Below are positions 36,082 through 44,155 of a stretch of DNA of 64,000 nucleotides, piece after piece (the first letter of the stretch is position 1; every line of letters starts with the position of its first letter). Under the pieces are notes generated by a model. The model did not search any database. It was not told the DNA's origin and worked only from the letters and a program-made list of their open reading frames with translations. The stretch lies in contig CAVPMU010000011.1 of NCBI GenBank assembly GCA_963706535.1, forward strand, positions 19,666-83,665, in the 5' to 3' direction. The stretch is from RPQJ01 sp963706535. GTDB lineage: Bacteria > Pseudomonadota > Gammaproteobacteria > Steroidobacterales > Steroidobacteraceae. The position numbers and the translations under genes are program-made.

Positions 36082-36960
36082 TTAAGAACTTCCGCCTAAT
36101 CCGTGCGCTTCGGAGGGATCTCGCGGTGGTGCAAACAGGATTTGCAGTGCCTCCTTCATCGAGCCCGAGCCCGAGACATCACGAAGCATGCTCAGCCACT
36201 CTTGCAGGGCCAGTCGCAGCGGGTTGTACGAGTGCAAAGGTTTGACCAGACCGTAGCGGCACGGATCCTGCGGTAACTCCTCGGCGTAAGTGCCAAACCA
36301 TCGATCGAAGACGACCAGGACGCCGCCGAAATTCCGGTCGATGTAGCAAGGATTCGACGCATGATGAACCCGATGATGAGACGGTGTGTTCAACACGCGT
36401 TCGAGGACACCGAGTCGGCCGACCACTTCCGTGTGCAGCAGGAACTGATACGGCAGGTTGAACGCGAGCAATCCCGCGACGATCACGGGATGCCAGCCCA
36501 GCAATACCAGTGGCGCAAACACGAGCCAGCCGCCGGACAGGGCACTGGTCCATCCCAGGCGCATTGCCGCCGGCAACGTGAACTCTTCGGCCGAGTGATG
36601 GACCGCGTGGCTTGCCCACAGCCAGCGGATCGTGTGACTCCAGCGATGGAACCAGTAGTAGGCAAACTCGACCGCGAGGAACCCAACGATCCAGGTTCGC
36701 CAGTCGTTGACGGGAAAATGAAGCGGCGCTATATCCCACAACGCCAGATATACCGTGCTCACCAGTGCGGCATTCAGCATGCCAAACACCGTATGACCGA
36801 CGGCGACGCCGAGAGACGCGGCTGCCGCCTTCACGTCGTAGTTGCGATGCTGGCCGAGCGTCCGCCAGATCCCCTCGACGACGATCAGAATCAGCATGCC
36901 GATGAAAATCATCGGCCGTGCATCGATTCCGATTCCTGCTGCCTGCCACATGACGATCAC
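36082..36960 (-). CDS. Sterol desaturase/fatty acid hydroxylase family protein
   Basis: Membrane di-iron oxygenase of 292 residues. About four to five helices surround the three His boxes HRWSH, HAVHHS and HRVHHASN, characteristic of the family. It may hydroxylate or desaturate a membrane lipid; the substrate is unknown. Its ATG overlaps the stop of the upstream EF-hand gene by four bases (ATGA), so they are co-translated. Base composition is lower in GC than the flanking housekeeping genes, which suggests acquisition. Confidence 0.88.
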   Translation of the reverse strand: MIVMWQAAGIGIDARPMIFIGMLILIVVEGIWRTLGQHRNYDVKAAAASLGVAVGHTVFGMLNAALVSTVYLALWDIAPLHFPVNDWRTWIVGFLAVEFAYYWFHRWSHTIRWLWASHAVHHSAEEFTLPAAMRLGWTSALSGGWLVFAPLVLLGWHPVIVAGLLAFNLPYQFLLHTEVVGRLGVLERVLNTPSHHRVHHASNPCYIDRNFGGVLVVFDRWFGTYAEELPQDPCRYGLVKPLHSYNPLRLALQEWLSMLRDVSGSGSMKEALQILFAPPRDPSEAHGLGGSS

Positions 36961-37394
36961 CCCTGGCGCATCGCGGCCGCGCGTGACTTCGCCACTTCCT
37001 TCGCAGCCGCGAGTTCCCGTGCATTCAACACACCGTCGTGATCGGTATCCGCCAGATCGAAGACTGTGGTCGGGCCCTGCGCGAGCTCCTGCTGGCTGAT
37101 TCTGCCGTCACCGTCCGTGTCGAAATGCTTGCGTAGCTCAGCGAGCTGCGCGTTTCCCTGCTGACGCGCCATCATTCGCTTCGGCGCATCCTCGGCGTCG
37201 ATGAAGCCGTCGCCATTGCGATCCAGACGCGGGAACTGCTGCGCTCGCGCGGCGAGGAATTCGCTGCGCGACACGCTGCCGTCGTGATTCGCATCGGCCT
37301 TCTCGAACAAGGCGTCCGCATTGGGACGCATTTGCGCCGACGACGCCGAACTGCAGGCGAGCAGCGCGGCTGCAAGGAAGAATTGCTTGTACAT
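36957..37394 (-). CDS. Secreted four-EF-hand protein
   Basis: Protein of 145 residues with an N-terminal signal peptide (MYKQFFLAAALLACSSASSA) and four EF-hand loops in order: DANHDGSVSRSE, DRNGDGFIDAED, DTDGDGRISQQE and DTDHDGVLNARE. Each has the Asp/Asn-x-Asp-Gly pattern that binds calcium. Probably a periplasmic calcium-binding protein. It is coupled to the sterol-desaturase-like gene, and this pairing is unusual. The upstream repeat-protein gene is on the same strand 80 bases away, so the three may form one transcript. Confidence 0.88.
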   Translation of the reverse strand: MYKQFFLAAALLACSSASSAQMRPNADALFEKADANHDGSVSRSEFLAARAQQFPRLDRNGDGFIDAEDAPKRMMARQQGNAQLAELRKHFDTDGDGRISQQELAQGPTTVFDLADTDHDGVLNARELAAAKEVAKSRAAAMRQG

Positions 37395-37474
37395 GACAGT
37401 CTCCTGGAGAGGTTCGATCGCATCTGTGTCGAGTCAACGCAGATGCGACCGGCGTGCCAGAGTGATGGGGCGGA

Positions 37475-38308
37475 CTACTTCGGTTCGGCCGGGTACACGG
37501 AGATCCAGCGTTCGTTGGTCTGCTGTGCGCCGTTCGGGCCGGTAACCGTCGCCGTCTGCTTCACGGTGTCGTTGCCTTCCGCAACTGTCGTCGCCGAGCG
37601 CGATACGGTCTGCCCCTGCGTGTTGGTGGCGCTCGAATCGCGTGTCACCCCGCCGTTCGGATTGGCGTAGACATGCGCGCTGCTGCTCGTCGACTGACCG
37701 TTCGGCCCCGTCGCCGTCGAGGTTCGGCTCAGGCCTTCACCTTCTGCATAGGCGTAGTCCGTCTGCCGGGAGACCGTTTGGCCCTGGGCATTGGTCACCG
37801 ACTTGGTTCGCGACACACCGTCTTCCGTGCGCGTCGTCGCGCTATTGGTGGCGTAGGTGTTGCCGCCTGCGCCGGTGACCGTGCCGCTGCGAGAAGCACC
37901 ATTCTCGGTGCGAGTCACGGTGCCTTCGGCGCTGGACGTGCCTCGCGCACCCGTCCGTGAGCCCGCATAGCTCGCCGAACCATCGCCGTTGTTGACGACG
38001 GAACCCTGACGATCGATCGTCTGGCCATTGTTCAGCGTCGTGGTGCTGCTGGAGGAAGCGGCGCCATCGCCGTAGGTCGCATTGCGCGATGTGGTCGCAC
38101 CGCGCCCCAGGTCACCCTGCACGCTGCGGGTGGCAGTTGTCTGTCCCGGCACGCGGTTGATCTGGCGCTGGACAGTGGCGCCCGTACGAGCACCCTGCAC
38201 ACGTGCAGCACGCTCGCGTGCTTCGGCGGCAGGTGCGGCTAGAATAGTGCTGCCGGCGACGATCAGCGCCGCGCACGCGAAACCCGAAAACAGCTTTCGA
38301 GCGGACAT
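37475..38308 (-). CDS. Secreted Ser/Thr/Gly-rich repeat protein
   Basis: Protein of 277 residues, not recognised as a named family. The signal peptide (about residues 1-30) ends APAAEA. A basic segment (RERAARVQGARTGATVQRQINRV) is followed by a low-complexity region built from imperfect repeats of about 22 residues such as SVTNAQGQTVSR, TATGPNGQSTSS, SATNTQGQTVSR and TVTGPNGAQQTN. It is probably periplasmic or surface-exposed and beta-rich. It is divergent from the RstA-like regulator gene, and a box matching the RstA consensus lies in the shared spacer, so that regulator may control it. Confidence 0.72.
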   Translation of the reverse strand: MSARKLFSGFACAALIVAGSTILAAPAAEARERAARVQGARTGATVQRQINRVPGQTTATRSVQGDLGRGATTSRNATYGDGAASSSSTTTLNNGQTIDRQGSVVNNGDGSASYAGSRTGARGTSSAEGTVTRTENGASRSGTVTGAGGNTYATNSATTRTEDGVSRTKSVTNAQGQTVSRQTDYAYAEGEGLSRTSTATGPNGQSTSSSAHVYANPNGGVTRDSSATNTQGQTVSRSATTVAEGNDTVKQTATVTGPNGAQQTNERWISVYPAEPK

Positions 38309-38401
38309 GATGTTCTCCTTACCGAGTGATTGGATGCCCGACCATCGAGCGTCCGTGGTGAGAATGCTGGTCGGTCCGGGTAAGCCCGGTGCGACATTCC
38401 G

Positions 38402-38426
38402 GTAAGGCGGCGTAACAAAATGTAAC
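38402..38426. promoter_or_regulatory. RstA-type direct-repeat operator
   Basis: GTAAG, GTAAC and GTAAC occur at exact 10-bp spacing (38402, 38412, 38422), the layout bound by OmpR/PhoB-class regulators. On the minus strand 38424-38411 reads TACATTTTGTTACG, matching 13 of 14 positions of the E. coli RstA box TACATNTNGTTACA. It lies between the repeat-protein gene and the RstA-like regulator gene, 52 bases before the regulator ATG. Confidence 0.65.
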
Positions 38427-38478
38427 AGGGGCCCCGGTGCTGTATCGTTGCCGCGCCGTTTGCCTCAAATTGTGAGCC

Positions 38479-39198
38479 ATGCCCGAGCAAACCCTGGTCG
38501 CAATCGTCGAGGACGATGTCGAAATCCGCTCATTGATCACGAATCTGCTGACGCGTGAAGGATTCGAGGCTGCGCCATGCAACGGCGGCCAGGAGCTGGA
38601 CACGCTGCTGGCGCGTCGGCGTGTCGATCTGATCCTGCTGGATCTGATGATGGCGGGCGAGGGTGGTCTGTCCATCTGCCGGCGCTTGCGTGGCACGACC
38701 GACGTTCCGATCCTCATCGTCACGGCGAAAGGCGAGGACATCGATCGCGTCATCGGTCTGGAGCTGGGCGCCGACGACTATCTGGCCAAGCCCTTCAATT
38801 CTCGCGAGCTTGTCGCCCGTGTGCGCGCCATCCTGCGACGCACGCGCGAGACGCATCGCGTGAGCGCAGCTGCACCGCGTGTCGTGTACCGCTTTTCTGG
38901 CTGGACGCTGGATGCTGCGAGCCGCGAGCTGCGGGATCCGGCGGGTAGCCCCATCGAGCTCACCGGTGGTGAATACGATCTGCTGATGGTCTTTCTCGAG
39001 CACGCGCAACGGGTTCTCAACCGCGACCAGTTGCTCGACTGGACACGCGGCCGCGGCGCCAATCCGGTCGATCGCACGATCAACGTCCAACTCAGCCGCC
39101 TGCGTCGCAAGCTTGGCGATGACCCGCGCGCACCGACGATGATTCGCACTGTGCGCGGCGGCGGCTACCTGTTCGCCCCTGCCGTGGAGCGCGTGTAA
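38479..39198 (+). CDS. OmpR-family response regulator, RstA-like
   Basis: DNA-binding response regulator of 239 residues (same length as E. coli RstA). The receiver domain has acidic pair ED near residues 11-13, phospho-acceptor Asp in LILLDLMMAGEGG, Thr in LIVTAKGE and Lys in YLAKPFN. A winged-helix C-terminal domain (about 135-235) has LTGGEYDLLMVFLEHAQRVLNRDQLL and the recognition helix region DRTINVQLSRLRRKLGDD. The stop codon directly abuts the kinase ATG. It is probably autoregulated through the GTAAC repeats upstream. Confidence 0.92.
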   Translation: MPEQTLVAIVEDDVEIRSLITNLLTREGFEAAPCNGGQELDTLLARRRVDLILLDLMMAGEGGLSICRRLRGTTDVPILIVTAKGEDIDRVIGLELGADDYLAKPFNSRELVARVRAILRRTRETHRVSAAAPRVVYRFSGWTLDAASRELRDPAGSPIELTGGEYDLLMVFLEHAQRVLNRDQLLDWTRGRGANPVDRTINVQLSRLRRKLGDDPRAPTMIRTVRGGGYLFAPAVERV

Positions 39199-40561
39199 AT
39201 GGCCCCTGTTTCGTACGGCGCTGCAGCGCGCGTGGTCGTGATCTCGTTGATCGCACTCGTACTGATCCAGGGATTGGTCGCGCTGGCCATGCTGAGCTGG
39301 CCGGGACGCCAGCCGCTGCAGTATTCACTGCCGCTCCCCAATCAGATCGTGTCCATCATAGAGGTCATGGAGCATGCGCAGCTCGATGACCGTGCGCGCA
39401 TTCTCGCAGCGCTGAACTCTCCGACGATGGCCGTCGAGCTGCTCTCGGATTTTCCACCGCGCGACGCGGGTGCAAGAGACTTGCCGATGCTCCAGCGCGT
39501 TCTGCGCCGTTACACCAAAGTGCTTGCGGCGCGCGAGTTCAGAATCGATACACAGCGCTTCCTCGGCATCGTGGCGAAGTTGCGCAGGGACGATTCCGGC
39601 GCCGTGCGCTCGCTCGGTCCGCTGCGCATGATGGTGCGATTGAATGACGGCTCGGTCCTGCAATTCACCCCGAGTCGCTCCGCCAGGTTCGCAATCACGG
39701 CCGCGCGAATCGCAGCAGTGGCAGCACTGCTTGGCATCGTCGTCGTAATTGCATTCGTCGTCGCGATTCGTCAGAACGTCGCGCCCGGTCCAGCAACTCG
39801 CGCTGGCAGCGCGTCGCTTCGGGACGGAGTTCGACGCGAGCGAACTACCCGTGACCGGCCCGCGTGAGATTCGGGATCTATCGATCGCGTTCAACGACAT
39901 GAAGCGCACGATCCGCGGTCTCGTCGATGAACGAACCCGGATTCTGGCAGCCATCGCGCACGACATGCGCACCTATCTCACCCGCCTGCGCCTGCGCGTC
40001 GATTTCATCGCCGATCCGGAGCAGAACGAGCGTGCAGCGCGCGACCTCGACGAAATGACCCAGCTCCTGGAGGACACGTTGCTCTACGCACGCGAGATCA
40101 CCAACGATGCGGCAGTTGCCTCAACGAGCGACGTCGCGGCGACGGTGCGCGAGATTTGCGCGGCCAAGCTTGCAACGGGCGCGAACGTTTCGAGCGACAT
40201 CGGAGCCGATGTTGGCGCCGTCACCATCTCCAGCATGGCGTTCAAGCGGGTGCTCGACAATCTGATCGACAACGCCATCCGCTATGGCGATCGTGCACGC
40301 GTGAGCGTCGCCGTCTATGGCAGGGAGGCGCATGTCATCGTCGATGACGACGGACCGGGAATCCCCGCGGAGGAAATCGACCGCGTGATGCGCCCGTTCG
40401 AGCGCCTCGAACAATCCCGGCATCGCGCGACCGGCGGATCGGGTCTCGGCCTCGCGATCGTGAATGCGCTGGTGCATAAAGCAGGCGGCTACGTGCAGCT
40501 GGAGAATCGCACGGAGGGTGGATTGCGCTGCACGGTCGCCTTACCGCGTGCAGTGCGCTGA
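39199..40561 (+). pseudogene. Sensor histidine kinase (RstB/EnvZ-like), frameshifted
   Basis: Two frames together form one kinase of about 453 residues. Frame 1 (39199 to about 39780) has a first membrane helix (residues 10-32), a periplasmic domain and a second helix (ITAARIAAVAALLGIVVVIAFVV). Frame 2 continues with the HAMP domain (RPVQQLALAARRF), H-box AIAHDMRTYLTRLRLRVDF, N-box LDNLIDNAIRYG, DDDGPGIP and GGSGLGLAI. Removing one G at about 39781 restores a perfect join (QNVRPVQQL), so a single-base insertion separates them. This is either a real null mutation or a sequencing error. Partner of the upstream regulator. Confidence 0.87.
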
Positions 40562-40693
40562 AATCTTTGGATTTGGCAGGGTTACTTGCGTAAGGTTGAA
40601 GATCAGACCACCGAGGTGAGATTCCCAGCGTCAACGAAAAGGCCGCGCGCTCGTCGTGGCTTGTTGCTGAATGCGAACGACGAGGAAGACCCC

Positions 40694-41617
40694 ATGCCCA
40701 GACAACCCGTCAGGCAAATGATTGTTCTCGCGTCCTTCATGGTTTCGGCTGCCTTCGCGGCGCGCGGCGAGGAGGCAGTGCCGCGGCAAACGCTGACGTT
40801 CGGGGGGAGCACGCGTTCGTACGTCGTGCGTGCTCCGTTGCAGCTGGCCGCAAGCGGTCCGCGTGTGCCGCTGGTGCTGGTGCTGCACGGCGGCGGTGGC
40901 AACGCCGCCAATGCAGAGCAGATGACCGGGTTCACCGAAAAGGCGCGCAAGGAGGGTTTCATCGTCGTCTATCCCGAGGGAACCGGACGGCTGCAGAACA
41001 GGCTGCTCACCTGGAACGCCGGCCATTGCTGCGGACATGCGATGAGGCAGCAGGTCGACGATGTCGGCTTTGTGAGTGCCCTGCTCGACAAGCTCGTCCA
41101 GAGCTATCCGGTAGACACCGGCAGGATCTACGCAACGGGCATGTCCAACGGAGGCATGATGACGCACCGTCTGGGAATTCGACTTTCAAACCGGCTCGCC
41201 GCGATCGCGCCGGTCGTCGCCACCGTTTTCGGCGACGAGACGCAGCCAGCCCATCCGGTATCGGCACTGATGATCAATGGCATGCAGGACAAGAACCTCC
41301 CCTACGCAGGTGGCGTTCCCGGCGGACGCGGCGCCGATGCCTGGGACGGTTCGCCGGCGCGGCCGGCTCTGGAGCAGGCCGCATTTTGGGCTACGGCCAA
41401 CGGTTGCGCGGGTGGTCCGCTCAAGGACGACAATGGTCAGCGGACTCTGTGGCGATATCCCTGTCCTTCGGGCCGGACCGTGGAGCTCCTGCTCGTGAAG
41501 GACAACGGTCATGCCTGGCCGGGCGGACAGCCAGGCAGTCGCAGAGGCGACAAGCCGAGCTCATCGCTGAATGCCACGGATGTGATCTGGGAGTTTTTCA
41601 AGACGCATCCGAAATAG
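40694..41617 (+). CDS. Secreted PHB depolymerase/feruloyl esterase-like hydrolase
   Basis: Alpha/beta hydrolase of 307 residues with an N-terminal signal peptide (MPRQPVRQMIVLASFMVSAAFAARG). It has the LpqC/esterase-PHB family segments VLVLHGGGGNAANAEQMTGF, NAGHCCGHA (a Cys pair), nucleophile elbow GMSNGGMM and catalytic His in DNGHAWPGGQ. It probably cleaves an ester of a polymer or aromatic acid outside the cytoplasm; substrate unknown. The start is the ATG with GAGGAAG just upstream. Belongs to the lower-GC accessory block. Confidence 0.88.
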   Translation: MPRQPVRQMIVLASFMVSAAFAARGEEAVPRQTLTFGGSTRSYVVRAPLQLAASGPRVPLVLVLHGGGGNAANAEQMTGFTEKARKEGFIVVYPEGTGRLQNRLLTWNAGHCCGHAMRQQVDDVGFVSALLDKLVQSYPVDTGRIYATGMSNGGMMTHRLGIRLSNRLAAIAPVVATVFGDETQPAHPVSALMINGMQDKNLPYAGGVPGGRGADAWDGSPARPALEQAAFWATANGCAGGPLKDDNGQRTLWRYPCPSGRTVELLLVKDNGHAWPGGQPGSRRGDKPSSSLNATDVIWEFFKTHPK

Positions 41618-42109
41618 CCGATCGCTGTCGGTTGCGGACTGGACTTCGGCTCGATCCGACTCCTGCGGAGTCTCGCGCCACGGACGTTACGGTCGCAAAG
41701 CAGTTCCGTGTAGCGCACCGCGCAGCCCGTTGCGATCATCGCGTCGGGCGATGAGGATGCCTGTCGCCGACGATGCATCATAGCCGCAGGACGCAGGCGA
41801 GCCGTCGGGCGTGGTCAGGTCGGAGGCTGCGATGGAAGCTCGTACGCGCAGGGCTCCATTGGCTTCCCGCGCGAGCCACGCTGGGTTAAACGATTCGACC
41901 TCGACCGCTCGGCTGACTGAAGGGAGAAACGGTCGTATCGAAGGGCTTTGTAGAATGTCGTCAGCAGTGGGAGAAAATCGTTATGCGGCCCCGAGAGATT
42001 GACCTTAACGCGAATGGCACTTACTTGAGCCGCAACGGCGTGAGCGCGCGCGGCTAGCCTGCTTTATGCGCGAAGCGGCGTGAGGTACTGAAAAACAAAA
42101 GCCCCCGTT
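41618..42109. other. Gene-free stretch before the IS1380 remnant
   Basis: About 490 bases without a supported gene. Short frames are present (for example 41811-42002) but none has a ribosome binding site or recognisable product. The composition is mixed, and the stretch probably contains debris from the insertion. I could not find an inverted copy of the right IS end here. Confidence 0.5.
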
Positions 42110-43483
42110 GTGCTAGAAAGGCTTTGGCACAAGCATTTTCCGCACTCAAGAGGCTTTTGCGTGATCGACGATAGCACACGACAGTCTGTCCTGTTTGCGG
42201 ATTTGTGCGACCAGCCGGTGGTCGCGAAGTTTGACCAACCGCACGCCAGTTCCGAGGGTGGAGTGATCCTGCTGCAGGCGTGCGATCGGCGGCTCGGTCT
42301 CAGCGCGGCGTTGATCAGCGGCATCGATGACCACCGCCAGTCGGGCAAGATCCGCCACGCGATCGGGGATCTGCTGCGGCAGCGCCTGTATGCGATCGCC
42401 TGCGGCTATCCGGACGGCAACGACGCGAGCCGCCTGGCAGCGGACCCGATGCACAAGCTGCTCGGTGGTCGCGATGCGGTCGGTGGCGAGGACCTGGCAT
42501 CGCAGCCGACGCTGTCGCGGTTCGAGAACGCGGTGACACGGGCGGATCTGTACCGGATGGGGGTCGCAAGTGGGTGCGCTCGGGATCCTGTCGCGGCTGC
42601 GGGTCCGGCTCAATGGCGGTTACGCCACGCCTGAGATCTTCGCCTTCCTCGCGCGCGAGGCGCTCGAGGACGTGGTGGCGATGGCCAAAAACAAGGTGCT
42701 CAAGCGTCGCGCCGCACGCTTGATGGGCACGGCCCGACGCCTGTTGCGCGAATCGGGCGAGACCGCACATCTGTACGGCGAGTGCCGCTACGCGGCCGGC
42801 ACCTGGCCCGAACGTCGGCGCGTGGTCATCAAGGCCGAAGTCGTGCGCCATCCCGGGCGCGAGCCCAAGGACAACCCGCGCTTCGTGGTGACGAACTTGC
42901 CGCACTCGCCCCGCCATCTGTACGAGGCGATCTACTGCGCCCGCGGCAACGTCGAGAATCGAATCAAGGAGTTGCATCACGGCCTCGAGATCGACCGCAC
43001 CAGCTGCAGCCGCTTCCTCGCCAATCAGCTGCGCGGACTGCTCACCGCCGCCGCCTACGTGCTGTATCAGGAACTGCGCCTGCGCGCCGCGCACACCGCC
43101 TTCCGCTGCGCCCAGGTCAGCACCCTGCGCGAACACCTGGTGAAACTCGGTGCCTGGGTCGAATCCTCGGTGCGACGTATCGTGCTGCACCTGCCCGCCA
43201 CCTGCGCTCACCGCCACGACTGGCAGATCATCGCCAGAGAGCTGGGCGCAGCACCCGCGTAGCACTGTCGGACTGACACTCACCACCGTGCACCGTGGCC
43301 GATGAGGGCCACGCCGAACACCCGTCGCTGAAATTTCACCTTCGCCGACCCGCGGCCGCCAGGAACGCTCGTCGGCCACCATCCGCCGTGCAGAATCAGC
43401 GCCACGCATCGACATCACGCCTCGGCGTCGCAATACTCGTGGCCATGACCTGAAAATCAGCGCCCTTCACGAATAGTGCAGGC
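42090..43483 (+). mobile_element. Degenerate IS1380-family insertion sequence
   Basis: Remnant of an insertion sequence defined by the broken transposase. The right flank, 43263-43483, is non-coding and ends near GAATAGTGCAGG, probably the right end. The left boundary is approximate because no clear matching inverted terminal repeat or target duplication was found. It lies at the right side of the accessory block, just upstream of rpmB. Confidence 0.7.
42110..43262 (+). pseudogene. IS1380-family transposase, internally deleted and frameshifted
   Basis: The N-terminal part (42110-42570) has the family segments GGVILLQACDRRLGLS and LASQPTLSRFENAVTRADLYRMG. The C-terminal part, in another frame (42570-43262), has RVRLNGGYATPEIFAFL, YGECRYAAGTW, RGNVENRIKELHHGLEIDRTSC and ANQLRGLLTAAAYVLYQELR. 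In intact members about 100 residues separate LYRMG from GALGILSRL and include the first catalytic Asp. Here they are missing, so the element cannot move on its own. Confidence 0.87.
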
Positions 43484-43515
43484 TAAGCGCTTATTGGACC
43501 TCACTATTTCGTCCT

Positions 43516-43546
43516 CACTAACCGCCAACCGCCAACCGCCAACCGA
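43516..43546. repeat. Heptamer array F
   Basis: CAC followed by four 7-bp units (TAACCGC, CAACCGC, CAACCGC, CAACCGA). Same period and same leading CAC as the right halves of elements A and B, but a different unit sequence. It lies just upstream of the rpmB promoter; no facing array is seen. Confidence 0.75.
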
Positions 43547-43553
43547 TTTCTCC

Positions 43554-43582
43554 TTGCCTCCGCCACCCGCCGCTGGTATAAA
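43554..43582 (+). promoter_or_regulatory. Sigma70 promoter of rpmB-rpmG
   Basis: TTGCCT (43554-43559), 17-base spacer, TATAAA (43577-43582). Predicted start near 43589, giving a leader of about 50 bases before the rpmB ATG. Confidence 0.75.
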
Positions 43583-43639
43583 ACGCGGCTCGTTTCCGCG
43601 GGTCCGGCCTGCCCGGCACCGCGCTTTGAGGATCCAGCC

Positions 43640-43876
43640 ATGTCGAAAGTCTGTCAGGTCACCGGTAAGCGGCCGATGAGCGGCAATACCGTCTCGCACG
43701 CGAACAACAAGACCCGTCGTCGGTTCCTGCCGAACCTGCACGTGCAGCGTTTCTGGCTCGAGACCGAGAAGCGCTGGGTGACGTTGCGCGTTTCAGGCAA
43801 GGGCATGCGCACGATCGACAAGAAGGGCGTCGAGGTCGTGGTGAACGAACTGCGCGCCCAGGGCGTCAAGGTCTGA
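43640..43876 (+). CDS. rpmB: 50S ribosomal protein L28
   Basis: 78 residues, beginning MSKVCQVTGKRPMSGNTVSHANNKTRRRF, the L28 signature, and ending NELRAQGVKV. Structural protein of the large ribosomal subunit. First gene of the rpmB-rpmG pair; a likely promoter lies about 60 bases upstream. Normally radC is next to it in gammaproteobacteria. Confidence 0.97.
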   Translation: MSKVCQVTGKRPMSGNTVSHANNKTRRRFLPNLHVQRFWLETEKRWVTLRVSGKGMRTIDKKGVEVVVNELRAQGVKV

Positions 43877-43892
43877 ACCGGAGCGCTACGCC

Positions 43893-44048
43893 ATGCGTGA
43901 CAAGATCAAGCTGCTTTCCACGGCCGGCACCGGTCACTTCTACACCACGACCAAGAACAAGCGTCTCCACCCGGAGAAGCTCGAGGTCAAGAAGTACGAC
44001 CCCAAGGCGCGCAAGCACGTGACCTACAAGGAAGCCAAGATCAAGTAA
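43893..44048 (+). CDS. rpmG: 50S ribosomal protein L33
   Basis: 51 residues: MRDKIKLLSTAGTGHFYTTT followed by KNKRLHPEKLEVKKYDPKAR and a basic end. This is the Cys-free form of L33. It starts 16 bases after the rpmB stop and is followed by an intrinsic terminator. Structural protein of the 50S subunit. Confidence 0.97.
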   Translation: MRDKIKLLSTAGTGHFYTTTKNKRLHPEKLEVKKYDPKARKHVTYKEAKIK

Positions 44049-44079
44049 GGCCTTCCGCCTCTTGATTCCTGCTCCCCTG

Positions 44080-44104
44080 AAAAACCCGCCTCCGGCGGGT
44101 TTTT
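44080..44104 (+). terminator. rpmBG intrinsic terminator
   Basis: AAAACCCGCC - TCC - GGCGGGTTTT, a 10-bp stem with a three-base loop and a U-run. It ends the ribosomal protein transcript 32 bases after the rpmG stop. The heptamer array starts 12 bases later. Confidence 0.92.
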
Positions 44105-44115
44105 CGTTCCTACAC

Positions 44116-44150
44116 TATCCCCTATCCCCTATCCCCTATCCCCTACCCCT
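44116..44150. repeat. Heptamer array D, abutting mutM
   Basis: Four TATCCCC units and one TACCCCT unit, preceded by CAC (44113-44115), five bases before the mutM GTG. Only the right-hand half of the inverted design is present here; the rpmG terminator hairpin occupies the place of the inner hairpin. It leaves no room for a Shine-Dalgarno ahead of mutM. Confidence 0.88.
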
Positions 44151-44155
44151 TCCCC

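Noticed and set aside
35952..36085. A 44-codon frame MNTVPNPAQQRALQ...
   Set aside because: It has a plausible ribosome binding site but no relatives or neighbours that support it; may be a remnant.
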